64,000 nt of DNA from Cristatella mucedo (taxonomy: Eukaryota > Bryozoa > Phylactolaemata > Cristatellidae), in contig WPIO01000097.1 of assembly GCA_009760855.2 (NCBI GenBank), positions 1,458,001-1,522,000 on the forward strand. The letters are read 5' to 3'. The translations under genes were made by a program, and so were the position numbers. Under the pieces are notes generated by a model, which was not told where the DNA came from, did no database searches, and worked only from the letters and a program-made list of their open reading frames with translations. Below are positions 35,904-48,107 of the stretch, piece after piece; within the stretch, counting starts at the first letter, position 1, and each line of letters starts with the position of its first letter.

Positions 35904-38069
35904 TGGAGTTTCATCTACAGGTACCGCTATTGTCTGCTGCAATTTCACTGGCTGTGATTAGGCCTGAGTCGGATCTGATAATGAATTGGGTTCAAAGCGA
36001 GCGAACATTTTGGTTCGACCGAACGCTTATTTGCGGCGGTGAAGAGAGGCGTCTCTGGCTTAGCGTTAGCGACGCTCCTATAGCTTCGTCTTTTTGGTGT
36101 AGAGCTAGAAATTGGAGGCTGTATCTTCAGAGTAAGCAGTCTCTATCATCTTTAATAGAAATCCTGACATGCCTTTCTTAGTTTACCGTTTCCTAATACA
36201 TTTCAATTCCTTCGTAATACCCACGTAGTCTTTGTTTTTCGGAGTTAAAGAACTAAGCTGGATTGCATTCAATACTTCATCCTCTTTCTTTTCTGCATTT
36301 ATACTTTTTCTACTCGTCTGATTTTCGCGAGACATAACGTTACTTGGAGTGGAATGCTGGCCAAAAGCTGCACAGATAATGATTGTGATGTCGAATAGTC
36401 TCAATATTAATTTGGCTGAAAAGGCGCTCTCGACTACAAATACTAAGCCGTGGTTGAAAATGGATGAAGACAAAGATTACCCCCGGAAACCTGCAAGCAT
36501 GTTTGCTGTCTTACCTGGAAGCCTCATCCTTAGACCCGCTCCAGTAAATTCGTATTTTCTTTGAGAAAACCTTGGGGCGCGGTCCAGGCTCCAGAGGCGG
36601 TGGATTACGGGAAGACCTTATTTCATTGAGCAGTGCCTGAAAGATAGAAAAAGCACGATTCACTCTCCGCGTAAGCCGTACGAAATGTAGCTTGCCTGAT
36701 TGCAGCCCTGCATTTCGAAGCTTAATAATCAAGTAAAATTGTTGCTCTTCATTCTACTGAGGTCCATCAATTAGTCACGCACGCCAATTTGTATGTAATT
36801 TGTACACGAGAGCGTGTCACTTGAAAAGACTGCCAAGCAAGCCTCTCTGGATTGGCGCAGCAATATTTTATAGCGTGAAATACTTTGTGAAACGCTGACG
36901 CCAAACTCTCCTTCACTGTCTAATCATGGCCCGATAACTTCTTTTGATATAATAATCTGTATCTCTGTGCAAGCCATTTCTCAGCATTGTCAGCAATCTC
37001 TTCAGGCGCTGATAATTTATTTTCAGTTTTTAGTGGAACGAGGAGCAGCCTTTTTCGACATCAATTTATCCATTATCGCGATGCCGAGCAGATGCGACTA
37101 AATGGAGAAGGACGAAGAAAATGAGAAAATGAGATAAACTTGACTTTAAGGTAGCTTGCATGCACCTACCTACATGCGTGCTTACCTCCGGAAGTTGTTG
37201 CGGTGGGGGAATATGTTGTTGCGGTGGGTGAACAGAATCGTTTGGAGGTCTAAAAATACAAGCATGACAAGCTGCCGCACACGCAGATATAGCGAACTTA
37301 TATTCAAAAAGCGTAAGACCTTTTAATTAAGCAACATAATTTAGTTGTTGACAAGGTTATACTGTTGACAGCGCGTACATTAAATGAACTCACAATCTAA
37401 TCTTCCCATAGCGATTTAAAGAAAAAGTCCTAATGCCTGATATAGTAGGACATTTCAACTTCTTGCCAGCCTGCAACGCCTTTCAACATCTCCCTGCCGT
37501 TCGTCAACCGTTCACCAAAGGTACGCATGGACACTATCACTTAATATTTCCTGCATGCTATATTCTATATCTTCACGCGATTTTGATAGCGTTCTGAGGC
37601 ATCTGGCCTTGCTATTCATGCGAGTAAGCACGCTATGTGCTGGTGTGCTATAAGTAATAAATTGACATTGGTAACATGACAAGCGTGCTATTCACGCGAA
37701 CAAATTTAGTAAGACCAACTCGTACATTTCCTTCTGATTTTCATGATGCTCTTTGATGATCTGAATTGAATTATTTCGATTCAGTTATTGCTAGACCTAG
37801 AGAGGCTCATAAGATAAGAAAGTTTCACAGTGCAAGTGCAGCTTTAATGTCAATCTAAAGAGTGATAGCACTAGCAATCTACAGATCGGCTGCCAGAGGA
37901 TTGGTCGTGCCAACTTATAGCGAGAGGCTAGAATCGTGCTCGAGAACTTTAGAACTTTTTAGTTTCCCCTCTCATTCATCGGCCAAATTTGGCTTGTGTT
38001 CGTTTAAATATATAAATATAAATAAATACACACACACACATGTATATATGTATATATATGTATATACCT
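35904..38069. other. No gene seen
   Basis: Short frames occur on both strands (36349-36564 +, 36511-36732 -) but none is recognised. An (AC)n/(AT)n patch lies at 38029-38066. Confidence 0.45.
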
Positions 38070-38130
38070 ATGTTTCTCCGTCTGTAACTCCACAAAGTCA
38101 TAAAGACCATGTTACGCAGGATATACAATG
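38070..38130 (-). mobile_element. LINE-B 3' tail
   Basis: The minus strand carries CTTTGTGGAGTTACAGACGG, the LINE-B 3' signature. Tail only. Confidence 0.7.
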
Positions 38131-38639
38131 GTAATACGGCCTTGGCGAGTAGTTTACTTGCATTACCTCGTATGAAGTTTTCTTAATTTATAATTAAGGA
38201 TTTTCGCAAACCGTTCATTCGGCTCTCTTGACTAGTTGACGGTTTGTCGTGTAGTTATTCGTCTGACCCAACAGACTCTCGCCTCCCGACATAGAGCACG
38301 CTGATCCGCGTTTATTGTTCGTTGCAGATTTCTTCCGAAAGTCAAATTTCTTGCGAACATCGTATATAATAAAGATACAGCTAAGACCTGTTTACAGTTA
38401 TTTACAGTTATTCTGATTGTTATTTAACCGTAGCGCGTAAGAAATTACGTGCCTGTGGATATCTAAACGCTTATCGCTTCGGGCTGCTGGGTCTCCAACG
38501 CCGGCGGCCTTAGTTACGCCTGCGGCTAGTAACCTGCAAGTTAGTTATGATCGTGCGCAGCTACTGTCGCTTCGTCATCGTACATCAAATGCATTCCTAA
38601 AGTTACTGCTGCTTCTAAGATTCGTGAATTCTACATTAA

Positions 38640-39981
38640 CAAAAGAAAAGCACCCTGGAGCCACCTTGGTGGCCGGGGCCACCAGCTTAAACGCCACTCG
38701 TTTGGCAGGAACTGCGAGCTGAGAACCAGCTTGTTTGGTATTCCAAGAATTTTCTCGAACCGCTCAGCACGCTCTCTCACAAGCGTCACTGTGAATCCCT
38801 CTAACTTGGTGGTCATCAGGTCTATTATAACTCCGGTGGCCAAACTTAACGCTTGCCTTTGGAATCCTCGCCCAATGTGCAATAAACCTCTGGTAATAAG
38901 CGGCCTTATTTCTGAAAATGGTATCGACCTGCTCGCCCTAACTGAAACTTGGCTAAATCGATAAACTGCCCGACAATTAAAGACGCTACTCCATCTGGTT
39001 TCTCGTTCTTTCACACCCCTAGATCAATAAAAACTGGAGGTGGAGTTGCTGTTATCGTACACTCGAAATTAAATTTCAAGCCACTTGCAGTACCCTCGAA
39101 GCAGTCTTTTGAATCAATTGTCTTGGTCTCACCCGAAAACAAGCTACCAATAGTAGCAGTAGTCTATCGCCCACCAGATACCAAATCCTCCTTTATCTCA
39201 GATTTCTCCTATCTCGTTTGAATTCTGCGTGAAAGAAATCGATCCTTCCTCGTTATGGGTGATTTCAACGTTCACTTTGACAACTTATCTGACTCCTTCA
39301 GCACTGAATTTTGTGCATTGACTGACTCATTGTCTCTTATGACTCATGTGCATGGCCCTACTCACATCAAGGGTCACACACTCGACCAGATTTTCTCATA
39401 CAACTGCACTTTGTCATCACCAATTATAACCAAATCCTGCTTATCTGATCACATGCAGATCTCATTCAATCTACAGTGTGTGCCCACCTCCTCTTCTAAA
39501 ATCACATGTGAATAGCAAAACCTCAAGACCCTTGACATCGATGCTGTCCGTGCGAGAATATCTGCCTCGCCTATGCTGCTCAGTCCCCATTCCGATCTGT
39601 CATCACTGATAGATAGCTAGAACACGACACTAGCTGACACGCTCGACGAGTTTGCACCTCTGACTAAGCACACTGTGCGCCCTCGCCCAGAGGGCCTATA
39701 GTTTACCTCAGACATTCAATTAGCTAGGTCTACTTAGCGTAAGCATGAAAAGGCATAAACAAGATCACTGTCCTGATCAGGACTGACTTTCCATCGACAT
39801 AAATACGAGGACTACTGCAGGTCGTATCAATTGATCCTGGCAAAGGCCAAGTCTATCTTCTATAAGAACGTTGTTGAATCGCAGTTGCACAACCCAAGAA
39901 TGCTGATGCCAACGATCAACCATCTCTTTAACCGCTCCCAGGTTAGCTCCTTACCGGATCAATCCATGCGATGATCTAGCT
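38640..39981 (+). mobile_element. LINE-A, 5' part with AP-type endonuclease
   Basis: Encodes in sequence GIDLLALTETWLNR, TPRSIKTGGGVAVIVHSKLN, VVYRPPD, FLVMGDFNVHFDNLSD-type and GHTLDQIFSYNC, ending with SCLSDHMQISF. These are the E, Y/RPP, GDFN, D and SDH landmarks of an APE-like endonuclease. Two frames are used, and after 39515 the frame is broken. The sequence then runs through a linker to GCTCCTTACCGGATC... and stops at 39981, where the hAT-type element begins; the LINE resumes at 41716. Together they form the most complete LINE-A of the window. Confidence 0.82.
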
Positions 39982-41715
39982 CAGATGTCGGCAAAGATGT
40001 CGGACTACCAGGCCATTTTAGGAGGTCAAGAAGGCACGCTGGGCCAGAACAAACCGCGCCACATCAGCTGAACCGCCGGAGTGGGCGTGGCCAGGTGAAG
40101 AAACAAACAAAAAGCCACAACTGACGTACAGATACGCACGGCAATTAGAGCGGTAGACATTTATCACCCCTACCCGGCACCGTGCTTCTGTTCATACAAG
40201 CACCTGACATCAGTTCTAAAAATAAACATGGGCAACAGTTTTGAGCAGCAACCAGCAGTAATGAAGGGGAACAAACCGTGACAATTCAATAACTAACCAA
40301 ATTCGATGGAGCTTCTTTTGCAGCAAATGCAAAGTGCCTAGAAAGAGGCTGTGTTCTCTCCTAGGTGGTATATCAATATCAAGTGTATTCCTATTATTGT
40401 AATTATTAATTAGGCCGGATCCAACTATAAATAACTTTCCGTAGTTACAGATTGAGATATGGAAAACTTCAAATAAAACACATTAAATATTACACATTGC
40501 TCAGCACTCTAGCACAGACGGATTGCCTTCAAGGTTTTGCCACTCACTTTTCGATCACTTCATTCATTGGCTCCAGCCTATCTCTCTTTTTATTGCCAGT
40601 TCTTCTGAAGTCCTCATTGCCCATGGATTGAATTTTCGTGGAATGTATTTATCGTTGAGCGACCAATATTGCTGTCGAAAAAGATCAGATGTCTCTTGTA
40701 ATTTTACTCCAAAAAACTTGTTTCGACGGCATTCCTACTTGATTAGTCTTGAATATAATTGTATAACACGAATTTAGCAAAATTTCTTGAAGGGTTGGCA
40801 GATCTAACTGAATACCAAGTCTGTTCCCACCCGGCAGTTTTTTTATAGGCTACAGAAAGAAAGTTATAATAACCCAAAACCTCTTAGACAGCTGTGAAGC
40901 GACAGAACCAGTCGTGGGCATCGACTGTTTAGATGGACCTCATAAGCCCGCCACAAGCGCCAAATTGGGGACCTAATCGTGAAAGCCGAAGTCACCCTAT
41001 CGTAAGACTTCGCTATTCACAGAGTAAGTAAAGGGTTAGTGGCTTTGACGGCCTCATTTATGTAACGGCAAAAGAGCCGTAACGGTTATCGTCACCGCTT
41101 GCGTGGACAATAAAAGATCCCCCACTGCAGGACTCGAATCCACGACATGAGTCGAGAAGAGCGAGATCCTGGTGGGCGTGGCCACGTCTACAATGCTGTT
41201 CCGCCCCAGCCGGACTCACGCCACTTCGCCTGGCCAACGGGCGGGCTGAGTACCACCTCAGTAGGCGCTGCAGTTGGACAGTATCGGCTAACTACGCTGG
41301 ATTTAATTGCAACGGGTCAGCTATGGTCCAACTATAAATAACTAGGGTGACTTTAGGCCGGACTGGAGTGCTAGCTAGGGCCAATCTGGCATAAAGGCAG
41401 GATTTTACCGACCTCTGATTTAACAGTATCTGGCGCAAATCCGTCACTAAAAATCATACTGCGAAACACGAGAAGCAAAATCACGCACAATAACAGTTGG
41501 CTCTCAACTCAAAGCAAAAAGCGGCCAAGAGACGGCTCGTGCCTCAAAAACACGTTAGTTATGATACTCCTAAGTCAAAGTAATGCTATAGTGACGGGAA
41601 GAAAAATGCGACAACTCCATTAGATCCATCAACAAATAACTAGGGGACCAATAGGCCGGACTGAAGCACTAGCTAGGCCGGATTTGGCCTAAAGGCCGGA
41701 GTTTGCCGACCTCTG
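39982..41715 (+). mobile_element. Non-autonomous hAT-type DNA element inserted in LINE-A
   Basis: The left end is CAGATGTCGGCAAAGATGTC, and the right end reads, as complement, CAGAGGTCGGCAAACTCCGG: a terminal inverted repeat of about 14 bp with one mismatch. It is flanked by the 8-bp repeats ATCTAGCT (39974-39981) and ATCGAGCT (41716-41723). In the undisturbed LINE-A at 2195-2210 the same site is present once. No transposase frame is seen. Inside are LINE-A scraps (40320-40390, 40520-40590), a SINE-B (about 41030-41170, minus) and a second, internal copy of the 3' terminus at 41345-41421. Confidence 0.78.
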
Positions 41716-42138
41716 ATCGAGCTGATCACTTCTCTAGCTTCTTTGTCCAGAAGATAGACAAGATCAGGGAATCCATCCCTGCCACGACAGCATCCCCCTA
41801 GAATGCTGTTCCTCGATTCCTTGCAGCACCTCATTGTCTACATTGAAGAATGTCACTAGTGACCTCGTCTTGAAGTTCATATCCCAATCAAAGAAGACAA
41901 CATCTGGACCCTATTCCCACTCTCCTGCTCCTACGTTGCATTGATCTGCTGCAACAACGCATAACAAACATCATTAATATGTCATCCCCTAACCATATTA
42001 TTCATTTCGTTTGTTTTTTCAAGCATCATTTTACTTACCATTCAATTGCATTTCCCTTTGCAGCAAATGTAAAGCGCCTAGAGAGAGAGAGATTAGGTTC
42101 TCTGAGGGCGCTTTATCAAGTGAATTATTATTATTATT
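40872..42138 (+). repeat. Composite duplicated segment, copy 2
   Basis: Near-identical partner of 32047-33328. It spans the last 844 bp of the hAT-type element, 270 bp of host LINE-A and the nested LINE-A tail. Because the hAT insertion and target duplication are intact here, copy 2 is the original context and copy 1 the derivative. Confidence 0.82.
41986..42138 (+). mobile_element. Nested LINE-A 3' end
   Basis: CCCCTAACCATATT through GCAAATGTAAAGCGCC, the tail stem and (ATT)n, inserted where the uninterrupted LINE at 2450 reads ATATGTCATTAGCCTCAGG. No long target duplication. Confidence 0.8.
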
Positions 42139-42957
42139 AGCCTCAGGTCATGTCCCAGGACCTTTCAAAAAAGCTGTAGTCAGGCAACGACTCAAGAAAG
42201 CAAGACTAGACCAAGAGAACTTGAGCAACTTCAGCCCTGTCTTCCTTCTACCATTTCTATCAAAGACACTGGAACGAGTCGTGGCAGATCATCTTAACTC
42301 ATATATTGAAACTCCAAACCTTGCTAGTAAGTTCCAGTCTCGCTTTACAGCTAATCACTCCGAAGAGGCAGCATTGCTTTGGGTGTACAACGACCTACAT
42401 AGGAATGCAGACATGGGTAGAGTTTCTCTGCTTGTTTTGCTCGATCTTTCGGCAGCTTTTGATACTATCGATCACCAAATCATTATTGAGCACCTCTCAT
42501 CTCGCCTGGGCATCACTGGCACTGACCTGCAATGGTTCAGGTCCTATCTCAGTGGAAGACTCCAGAGTACTGATGTGAAGGGACAAAGATCATCCGAGGT
42601 ACCTCTGAAATATGGGGTACCTCAGGGCTCCGTGCTAGGTCCGGTTCTTTTCACGGTTTATACTCTCCCTCTTGCCGATGTGATTGCCACGCACAATCTA
42701 GGCTTTCACTTCTATCCGGATGACACTCAATTGTACCTTTGCTTTGATCCTTCCCAGCCCTCGAGCACATCAGATTTTCGCAACTCCCTTGCTGCATGTA
42801 TGGATGACATCCGCACATAGATGGCTGCACATTTTCTTAAATTGAATGATGATATAATCAACTTACTAGTTATGTGTCGACCAAGTGTGATTCAGAAATG
42901 GAAAGGCTAATGTTCAAAGTAGTCTCTGCCAGCATACCTCCTGTTGAATCTGCACGA

Positions 42958-43109
42958 AATCTAGGTGTCCTGTTACAAAGTGACCTTTCACTAAACGACC
43001 GCATTAGCTCAACAATCAAGTCTGCCTACTTTCAATCTAGGTGTCATGTTCCCAAGTGACCTCTCGTTAGACGACCACATCAGCTCCACAATCAAGTTTC
43101 CCTACTTTC
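42958..43109 (+). repeat. Tandem pair of diverged 76-bp units in LINE-A
   Basis: Both units start AATCTAGGTGTC and end CCTACTTTC. They differ at about a dozen positions, and only one such block exists in the copies at 3280-3360 and 18540-18620. Confidence 0.85.
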
Positions 43110-43365
43110 AGCTACATAACATTGCTAAAATTCGGGCTTGTTCAGATAAGGATACCACGTCCAAGTTGGTCCAATTCGTGACATCCCGTCTCGACTTCTG
43201 CAACTCACTGCTTACTGGCCTACCGGCATGTGCGATCAGGCGATGGCAGCTGGTGCAAAACTCTGCAGCTAGGCTTGTCTGTCGTGAGCGTCGCAGTTAC
43301 CACATCACTCTACTTCTCGCCGACCTGCACTGGCTACCAGTCAAGCAACGGATCGACTTCAAGGT

Positions 43366-43653
43366 CATTTAAAAAGAATTTAAAAACACCTATTTAGGAC
43401 AGCATTTAGTGGGTCCCTGTGATTCGTTCTTCATGTGCTTATGCGTGCTGACACTGTGCATGCTGCCACTAACCACATTTGCATGCTGACTCTGTGCATG
43501 TCACCCCTAACCATGTTATTTATTTTGTTTGTTTGTCAAGCATGATTTTACTCACCATTCAATTGCATTTCCCTTTGCAGCAAATGTAAAGCGTCTAGAG
43601 AGAGATTGACTTCTCTGAGGGTGCTTTATCAAGTGTATTATTATTATTATTAT
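43366..43653 (+). mobile_element. Nested LINE-A 3' end (second)
   Basis: Begins ATTTAAAAAGAATTTAAAAAC and ends in (ATT)n. It is flanked by AAGGT (43361-43365 and 43654-43658), a likely 5-bp target duplication. The host ORF continues on the right in the order seen at 3610-3900. Confidence 0.8.
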
Positions 43654-43919
43654 AAGGTTTTTAGCTCACTTTTAGGTCACTTCATTCTTTGGCTCCAGCC
43701 TATCTCTCAGATCCACTCCCCCACCAGGCCAAGCATCGTACCACACGCTTTTCGGAATCCAACAGTTTACCAATACCTCGTACAAACCTCATATCCTTTG
43801 GAGACCGTGCATTTAGTTCGTATGCTCCTAAAGCCTGGAACTCCCTACCGACTTGCATCAGAACATCACCTGACTTGGTCACATTTAAAAAGAAATTAAA
43901 AACGTACCTATTTATAAAA

Positions 43920-46860
43920 AGCAGCTTTGTATATTTTGTTTGTGTATATTTCATTAGGGCTCACGAACAATTTTATTGGATTTCTCAATTCATTCCATTC
44001 AACTAAAGCGAAATTCTTCTCTAAATTTGGTGAGGGCTTTCTTCTTGGAGCTGCGTACAGAAAATACGATTTGGCTAGGTTAGGGATGCCAAATTGTATC
44101 TGCAATGATTTCGGCTCATTGAATGAGGCCACTGTATTAGTCGATGCCGTTTCTCGTCGCGAGCGAGATATTAGATATTAGAGGGGTTGAGTGAGAAATT
44201 GTATGCAAAGAATGCGTTTTTAGATGACGGAAATAAGAAATGCGGCTGAAAGGGGCCATATTTCAATCCAAAGCGAATCAATGTTGTCCATCGAAGGATA
44301 AAAATGACCAGCTAGTACCCGTAGTACCTTGGACGAGTTTTGCTCTGATCATGTGACTTGGCATTTGAAACCGTCGACTCAGGTGAAGCAGGCGGCTGCA
44401 AGCAGTAAAGACATCATAATATCAGTTTCAATAAAATGGTCTCTGTTCATGCAGCTTGTTGCTGAAGCGAAGGCATTGCCTGACTGCGGATGTAGAATCA
44501 ACATGTGTGCAAAGACATCAAAAGAGCGCGGCAGACTAGACAACGTTCGATTGGGGTTGGGGAAATTTAACCGCTTTCCCGCTTTCGACAACAAGCCTCG
44601 TTGGGCAGCGGAGTTCGAGAGCGAGCATGGCTACTCACCTTATGAGGCAACGTTGGCTTGACTGTAGGCTTTACGAGCGAAGGATCTTTATTAGGGTCTC
44701 TAGGTATACGACACCGTGGTGGCGTTATCGACCCTATGAACGAAGAGCAGCAATCGACTAATGCAGAATATCTACGCTTAGCTCATGCAGTCAACCATAT
44801 AAGTGCATATAGTTCGAAATGCCGATTAGCCACTTCATATCATTCTTATTATTAGCCACTTCATATTTATCGTTAGCCTTGACGCCGTGAACGAGAAGGC
44901 GCTATATGAGTTGCAGGAAGCTTTGTAGGATATAGGTAGCTTTGTAGGATGTTTGTAGCTATGTAGGATGTAGCTACGTGGGATCGGCATTCGTTGCTGG
45001 CGTACTTCAACATGTACGAGACAGGACTGCGTACTGTGACCCCTCGAAAGCTGGTAGTCATTCGTCGCCATGTTTCAAGTCGAGCTCATCTGGAGGTAAT
45101 TCGCGCGGAGTCATCACCTAGAAGAAAATTTAGTTGGCCGAGTTCTGGGCGACTTCTGCTGCGATGCTCCACCTTCTTCTCCCTTTCGTTTCCGGAGATT
45201 TCTAGGAGCGTACCGGAGACTTACCAGCAACGCCCGCAGAATCGTATTAATTCTGCCAGCAACAGTTCAACTATCGGGTCTTTGCCTGAGGTGTGTACGC
45301 GTGGGTTTCACCATTTCGAGCTATCCAAGTGTCAAAATCAAGATGATAGAGGGTTAAAAATAATATGACGATAGACTGCAGTAGTAGAAGGAAGTTAGTG
45401 AGAGGACTGACTATTGGTTTGTTTCAAATGACATGGCAGTTGCTTAACAGAGCCTACACCTCATTTCGTATCAGACGCATAGGGGGGACGGGGGGGGGCC
45501 TACGTATGGAAGTAGGCAGAAGAGAGGGCAAGGCCCCCCTCCCACAGTCCGGTTAGGCTGGCCGACGGATGGGCGTGTTCTCACTGAGCAAGTCGAACCC
45601 GCTGAGACCCCTCCCTCCTCCGCCCGGCGCTTGCCGGATACCGACTTCAAGCCGAGGCAATTCAACCCGCGGACCCCAGCCGCATACTAAGTAACGGCAG
45701 CTGACGAATCTAGTCCTAGTATAGATCAGTCTTAGTTGCTGCCCTTGGTCGGTTGGAACAGCCATTTTTAATAGATTTTTCAGACGCTATTTTTTAATTT
45801 TATATTCATATGTCATTAGCTTCAGATTTTGTTAACAAAAAATTCTTTTACAGAAGCATTTCAGAGTAATGCACTATTTTGGCTATCTCGTATGGCTAGC
45901 CAGTTTTTCTGGACTCGAAGTCATAATGCTCTTACCTGGCATATTGCAATTATCCCGCGGCGTGGGGGGTGTGGGGACACTAAAAAGGAGACCCGCATTT
46001 AAATCGTCAAGCGACTTATCAAACGGAAGACCTGTGTCATCGCCATGCCGTTTACCGCCATTGATACTTTCTTCGGTACGACGAATTGATGCATCCCAAA
46101 TAGTCACTGTCTTCTCAGAACTGCACGCAATGTTGATACTTGAAAGAACGGCATCTCAGTGAAAGAGCCAAATTTCACCAGAATTCAGAATTCAGCCAAA
46201 ATTTCACCAGAATTCAGAATTCAGCCAAATTTCACCGAAACCTCTAGGAAACGTCGCTTACAGCTAGAAGGAATTTGTGTAGGCCCCGGGAAACCCCGGT
46301 ACGAGCCTAGACCAAAACAAAGATGACGAGGTGCTCCACTATAGCTTATCGTTCTCTCCCGGTACGCTAAACCATTAACCGCGTGTCTTACAAGTAAACT
46401 ATGTTAGCATGTACCTGCAATTTTCCGAGGGCACACGACATTCCTTCAGACACAAGATTATTAATTTGAAAATGAAAGTCCATGCGTACAAGCACATGGC
46501 TTCGTAAAAGCTCAGCCGTAGTGACTCAGCAACCGGAAGACCGTCGCTAAGATAGGTCTGGCCATCTATTTTTATCCGTTTATCTAAGAAGTATTCTAGC
46601 GATTGATTAATGACTGGCAGAATGAGCAGCTCGGCCAATCATTCCTCATGCATTGACCAAAATGAAGGCGGCACGCACAGTGTACCCGAGAAAAATTGCC
46701 GTAAAAGCGTCTACCGAGAATCATATCGGAATAGCTCTATTTGAATATTAAAGACCATGCTCATACTAATATAAAGCTGCGAACGGGCTTTAGCCGAATT
46801 GGCTTACCGACAGCCCAAATATCAGTAAAAAATATCTTTAAAAATCTGAAGGTTTAATTA
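43920..46860. other. No gene supported; one short tandem duplication
   Basis: Frames at 44329-44661 (+, 110 codons) and 45869-46162 (+) are open but not recognised. A 29-bp direct duplication (ATTTCACCAGAATTCAG...) lies at 46172-46229, and poly-G runs occur near 45481-45500. Confidence 0.45.
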
Positions 46861-46865
46861 TTCAA

Positions 46866-47015
46866 TAACCTTATTTATATAGCGGCAGAAGAAAGAGCCT
46901 TAACGGCTATAATCTCTGCTTGCAATGAACAATAGAGGATGGCTCACTGCAGGCTTCGAACCCAAGACCTGGGTCATGAAGACTGTGCACCTTACTCTTG
47001 GGGAAAGACCTGGGG
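46866..47015 (-). mobile_element. tRNA-derived SINE (family B)
   Basis: The minus strand has GGTCTTGGGTTCGAAGCCTGCAG (B-box region) followed by CATCCTCTATTGTTC, GCAAGCAGAGATTATAGCCG and ATATAAATAAGGTTATTG. The same order is seen at 55770-55925 (+) and in the duplicated segments. Confidence 0.6.
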
Positions 47016-47306
47016 GTAAGAAGACTGACTGTACGGGTGAGGCTCTTCATATGATCTTTTCTACTAAACGATAACTTCCGCAGCTTTTACATGAGTAATT
47101 ACATGACACGCTGGTCAAAAACACGTTCATCACTATCGTATAACTCGATGCGAAACTCAAGGCTTGGAGTGCATGTTGTTGCAACATATTCAAATTAGTA
47201 TATGCTCTTCTCTGGTATTGTTAAAATAAAACTCGTCATAGCTGTATCATCGTCGTAGTACTAACAACTTCACAAAGGGTAGCCTTCAGCATAAATTATT
47301 GCATTA

Positions 47307-47529
47307 TCATAAGCAAAATTCAAAAGATCTGCGCTTAGGACACACCGTAGCCACACCGTGTAACTCACTATCGCTGGCGTGCGATTTATCCCGTTCGTTT
47401 ATGACCGCCGATTCGTTCCTTGTATTTTTCTCAGCCACAACTTCATCATTTATAACTTCATAAATAGGTTGCTCAATTTCCACAAGCTCTTCTTCATGAC
47501 TGTTAGAAGGAGGAGGAGGTGATGGCATT
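47307..47529 (-). CDS. Candidate last exon of an unknown gene (Pro-rich, acidic, Tyr motif)
   Basis: Minus strand: polypyrimidine and acceptor TTCTTACTTATTTTAG, then an open frame to a stop at 47307. It encodes PSPPPPSNSHEEELVEIEQP, IYEVINDEVVAEKN, RDKSHASDSELHG and a basic end CPKRRSFEFCL. The composition looks coding rather than repeat-derived. The PPPP and IYEVI motifs would suit the cytoplasmic tail of a signalling protein (SH3 and SH2 docking), but I recognise no family. The LTR element begins 30 bases upstream of the acceptor, inside what would be the last intron. No upstream exon was found. Confidence 0.42.
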
Positions 47530-47559
47530 CTAAAATAAGTAAGAATTATATCATGCATT

Positions 47560-47993
47560 TGTGATGGAACATTACTCTGCAGCCTTCGAGCACTGGGCGG
47601 AGGCCCCACTAGGGCTCAGACTGCCTAAGCAGGCGCAGGCTCTTGAGCGGTGGAAGGGCAGACGATGACTCGGCGGATGACTCGGCAGTCCTACCCAAAT
47701 CCATGCATTGGCGAAATCCACCTACCATAAACTCCCACCAGCTGTCAGGCGGGTTCGGAACGAACAATGGCTCCGCAGTGCGAAAACAACGCATGCATGG
47801 AATATAAGGGCTGCCGAAGGAGTAGAAGAGAGGTAGGGCTCGATCCCTCGACACCGGCAGCCGTCTTGAGTGTGTAGTCTGGACTTGGCCAGAGTGGTAT
47901 TGGAGAATAACGTGTTTTTAGTTGGAGCCAGCAGGCTTGTTGCTCGGTCGCACTACCCAGCCCGACGACAGGTCGTGCGGAAGGCTGTCACAT
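47560..47993 (+). mobile_element. 5' LTR of Gmr1-like retrotransposon
   Basis: 434 bp beginning TGTGATGGAAC and ending GGCTGTCACA, with TGTGA...TCACA ends. It is collinear with the solo LTR at 6289-6760. It is followed after three bases by a primer-binding site and then gag-like sequence. The 3' LTR is not present in the window. Confidence 0.82.
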
Positions 47994-47996
47994 TTT

Positions 47997-48013
47997 GTGG
48001 CAGCGGTGGGATC
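47997..48013 (+). other. Primer-binding site, tRNA-Leu type
   Basis: TGTGGCAGCGGTGGGAT, complementary (one mismatch plus a one-base gap near the CCA end) to the 3' end of an animal tRNA-Leu of the AAG/TAG type (...ATCCCACCGCTGCCACCA). It sits three bases after the LTR end. Confidence 0.7.
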
Positions 48014-48107
48014 TAAGACGGTCTCTCCATCGGGATCTTCGTCCAAGTGAGTATAAGCTTGGCAAGAGCGGTGCATGCCAACGAGCTCTGGTTTGAGTCA
48101 CCAGGGA

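Larger units (their letters stand above)
41716..43920 (+). mobile_element. LINE-A, reverse transcriptase part (continuation)
   Basis: Host LINE-A resumes after the hAT element. The frame 42139-42820 encodes LSNFSPVFLLPFLSKTLERV, SLLVLLDLSAAFDTIDHQII, GVPQGSVLGPVLFTVYTLPL and FYPDDTQLYLCFDPS. The catalytic YADD reads YPDD and a TAG interrupts the frame at 42818. Later come a 76-bp duplication and a frame (43046-43372) with FVTSRLDFCNSLLTGLPACA and LHWLPVKQRIDFK. Two 5'-truncated LINE-A ends are nested at 41986-42138 and 43366-43653. The ORF end (IPRTNLISFGDRAFSSYAPK) continues to about 43915. Confidence 0.85.
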
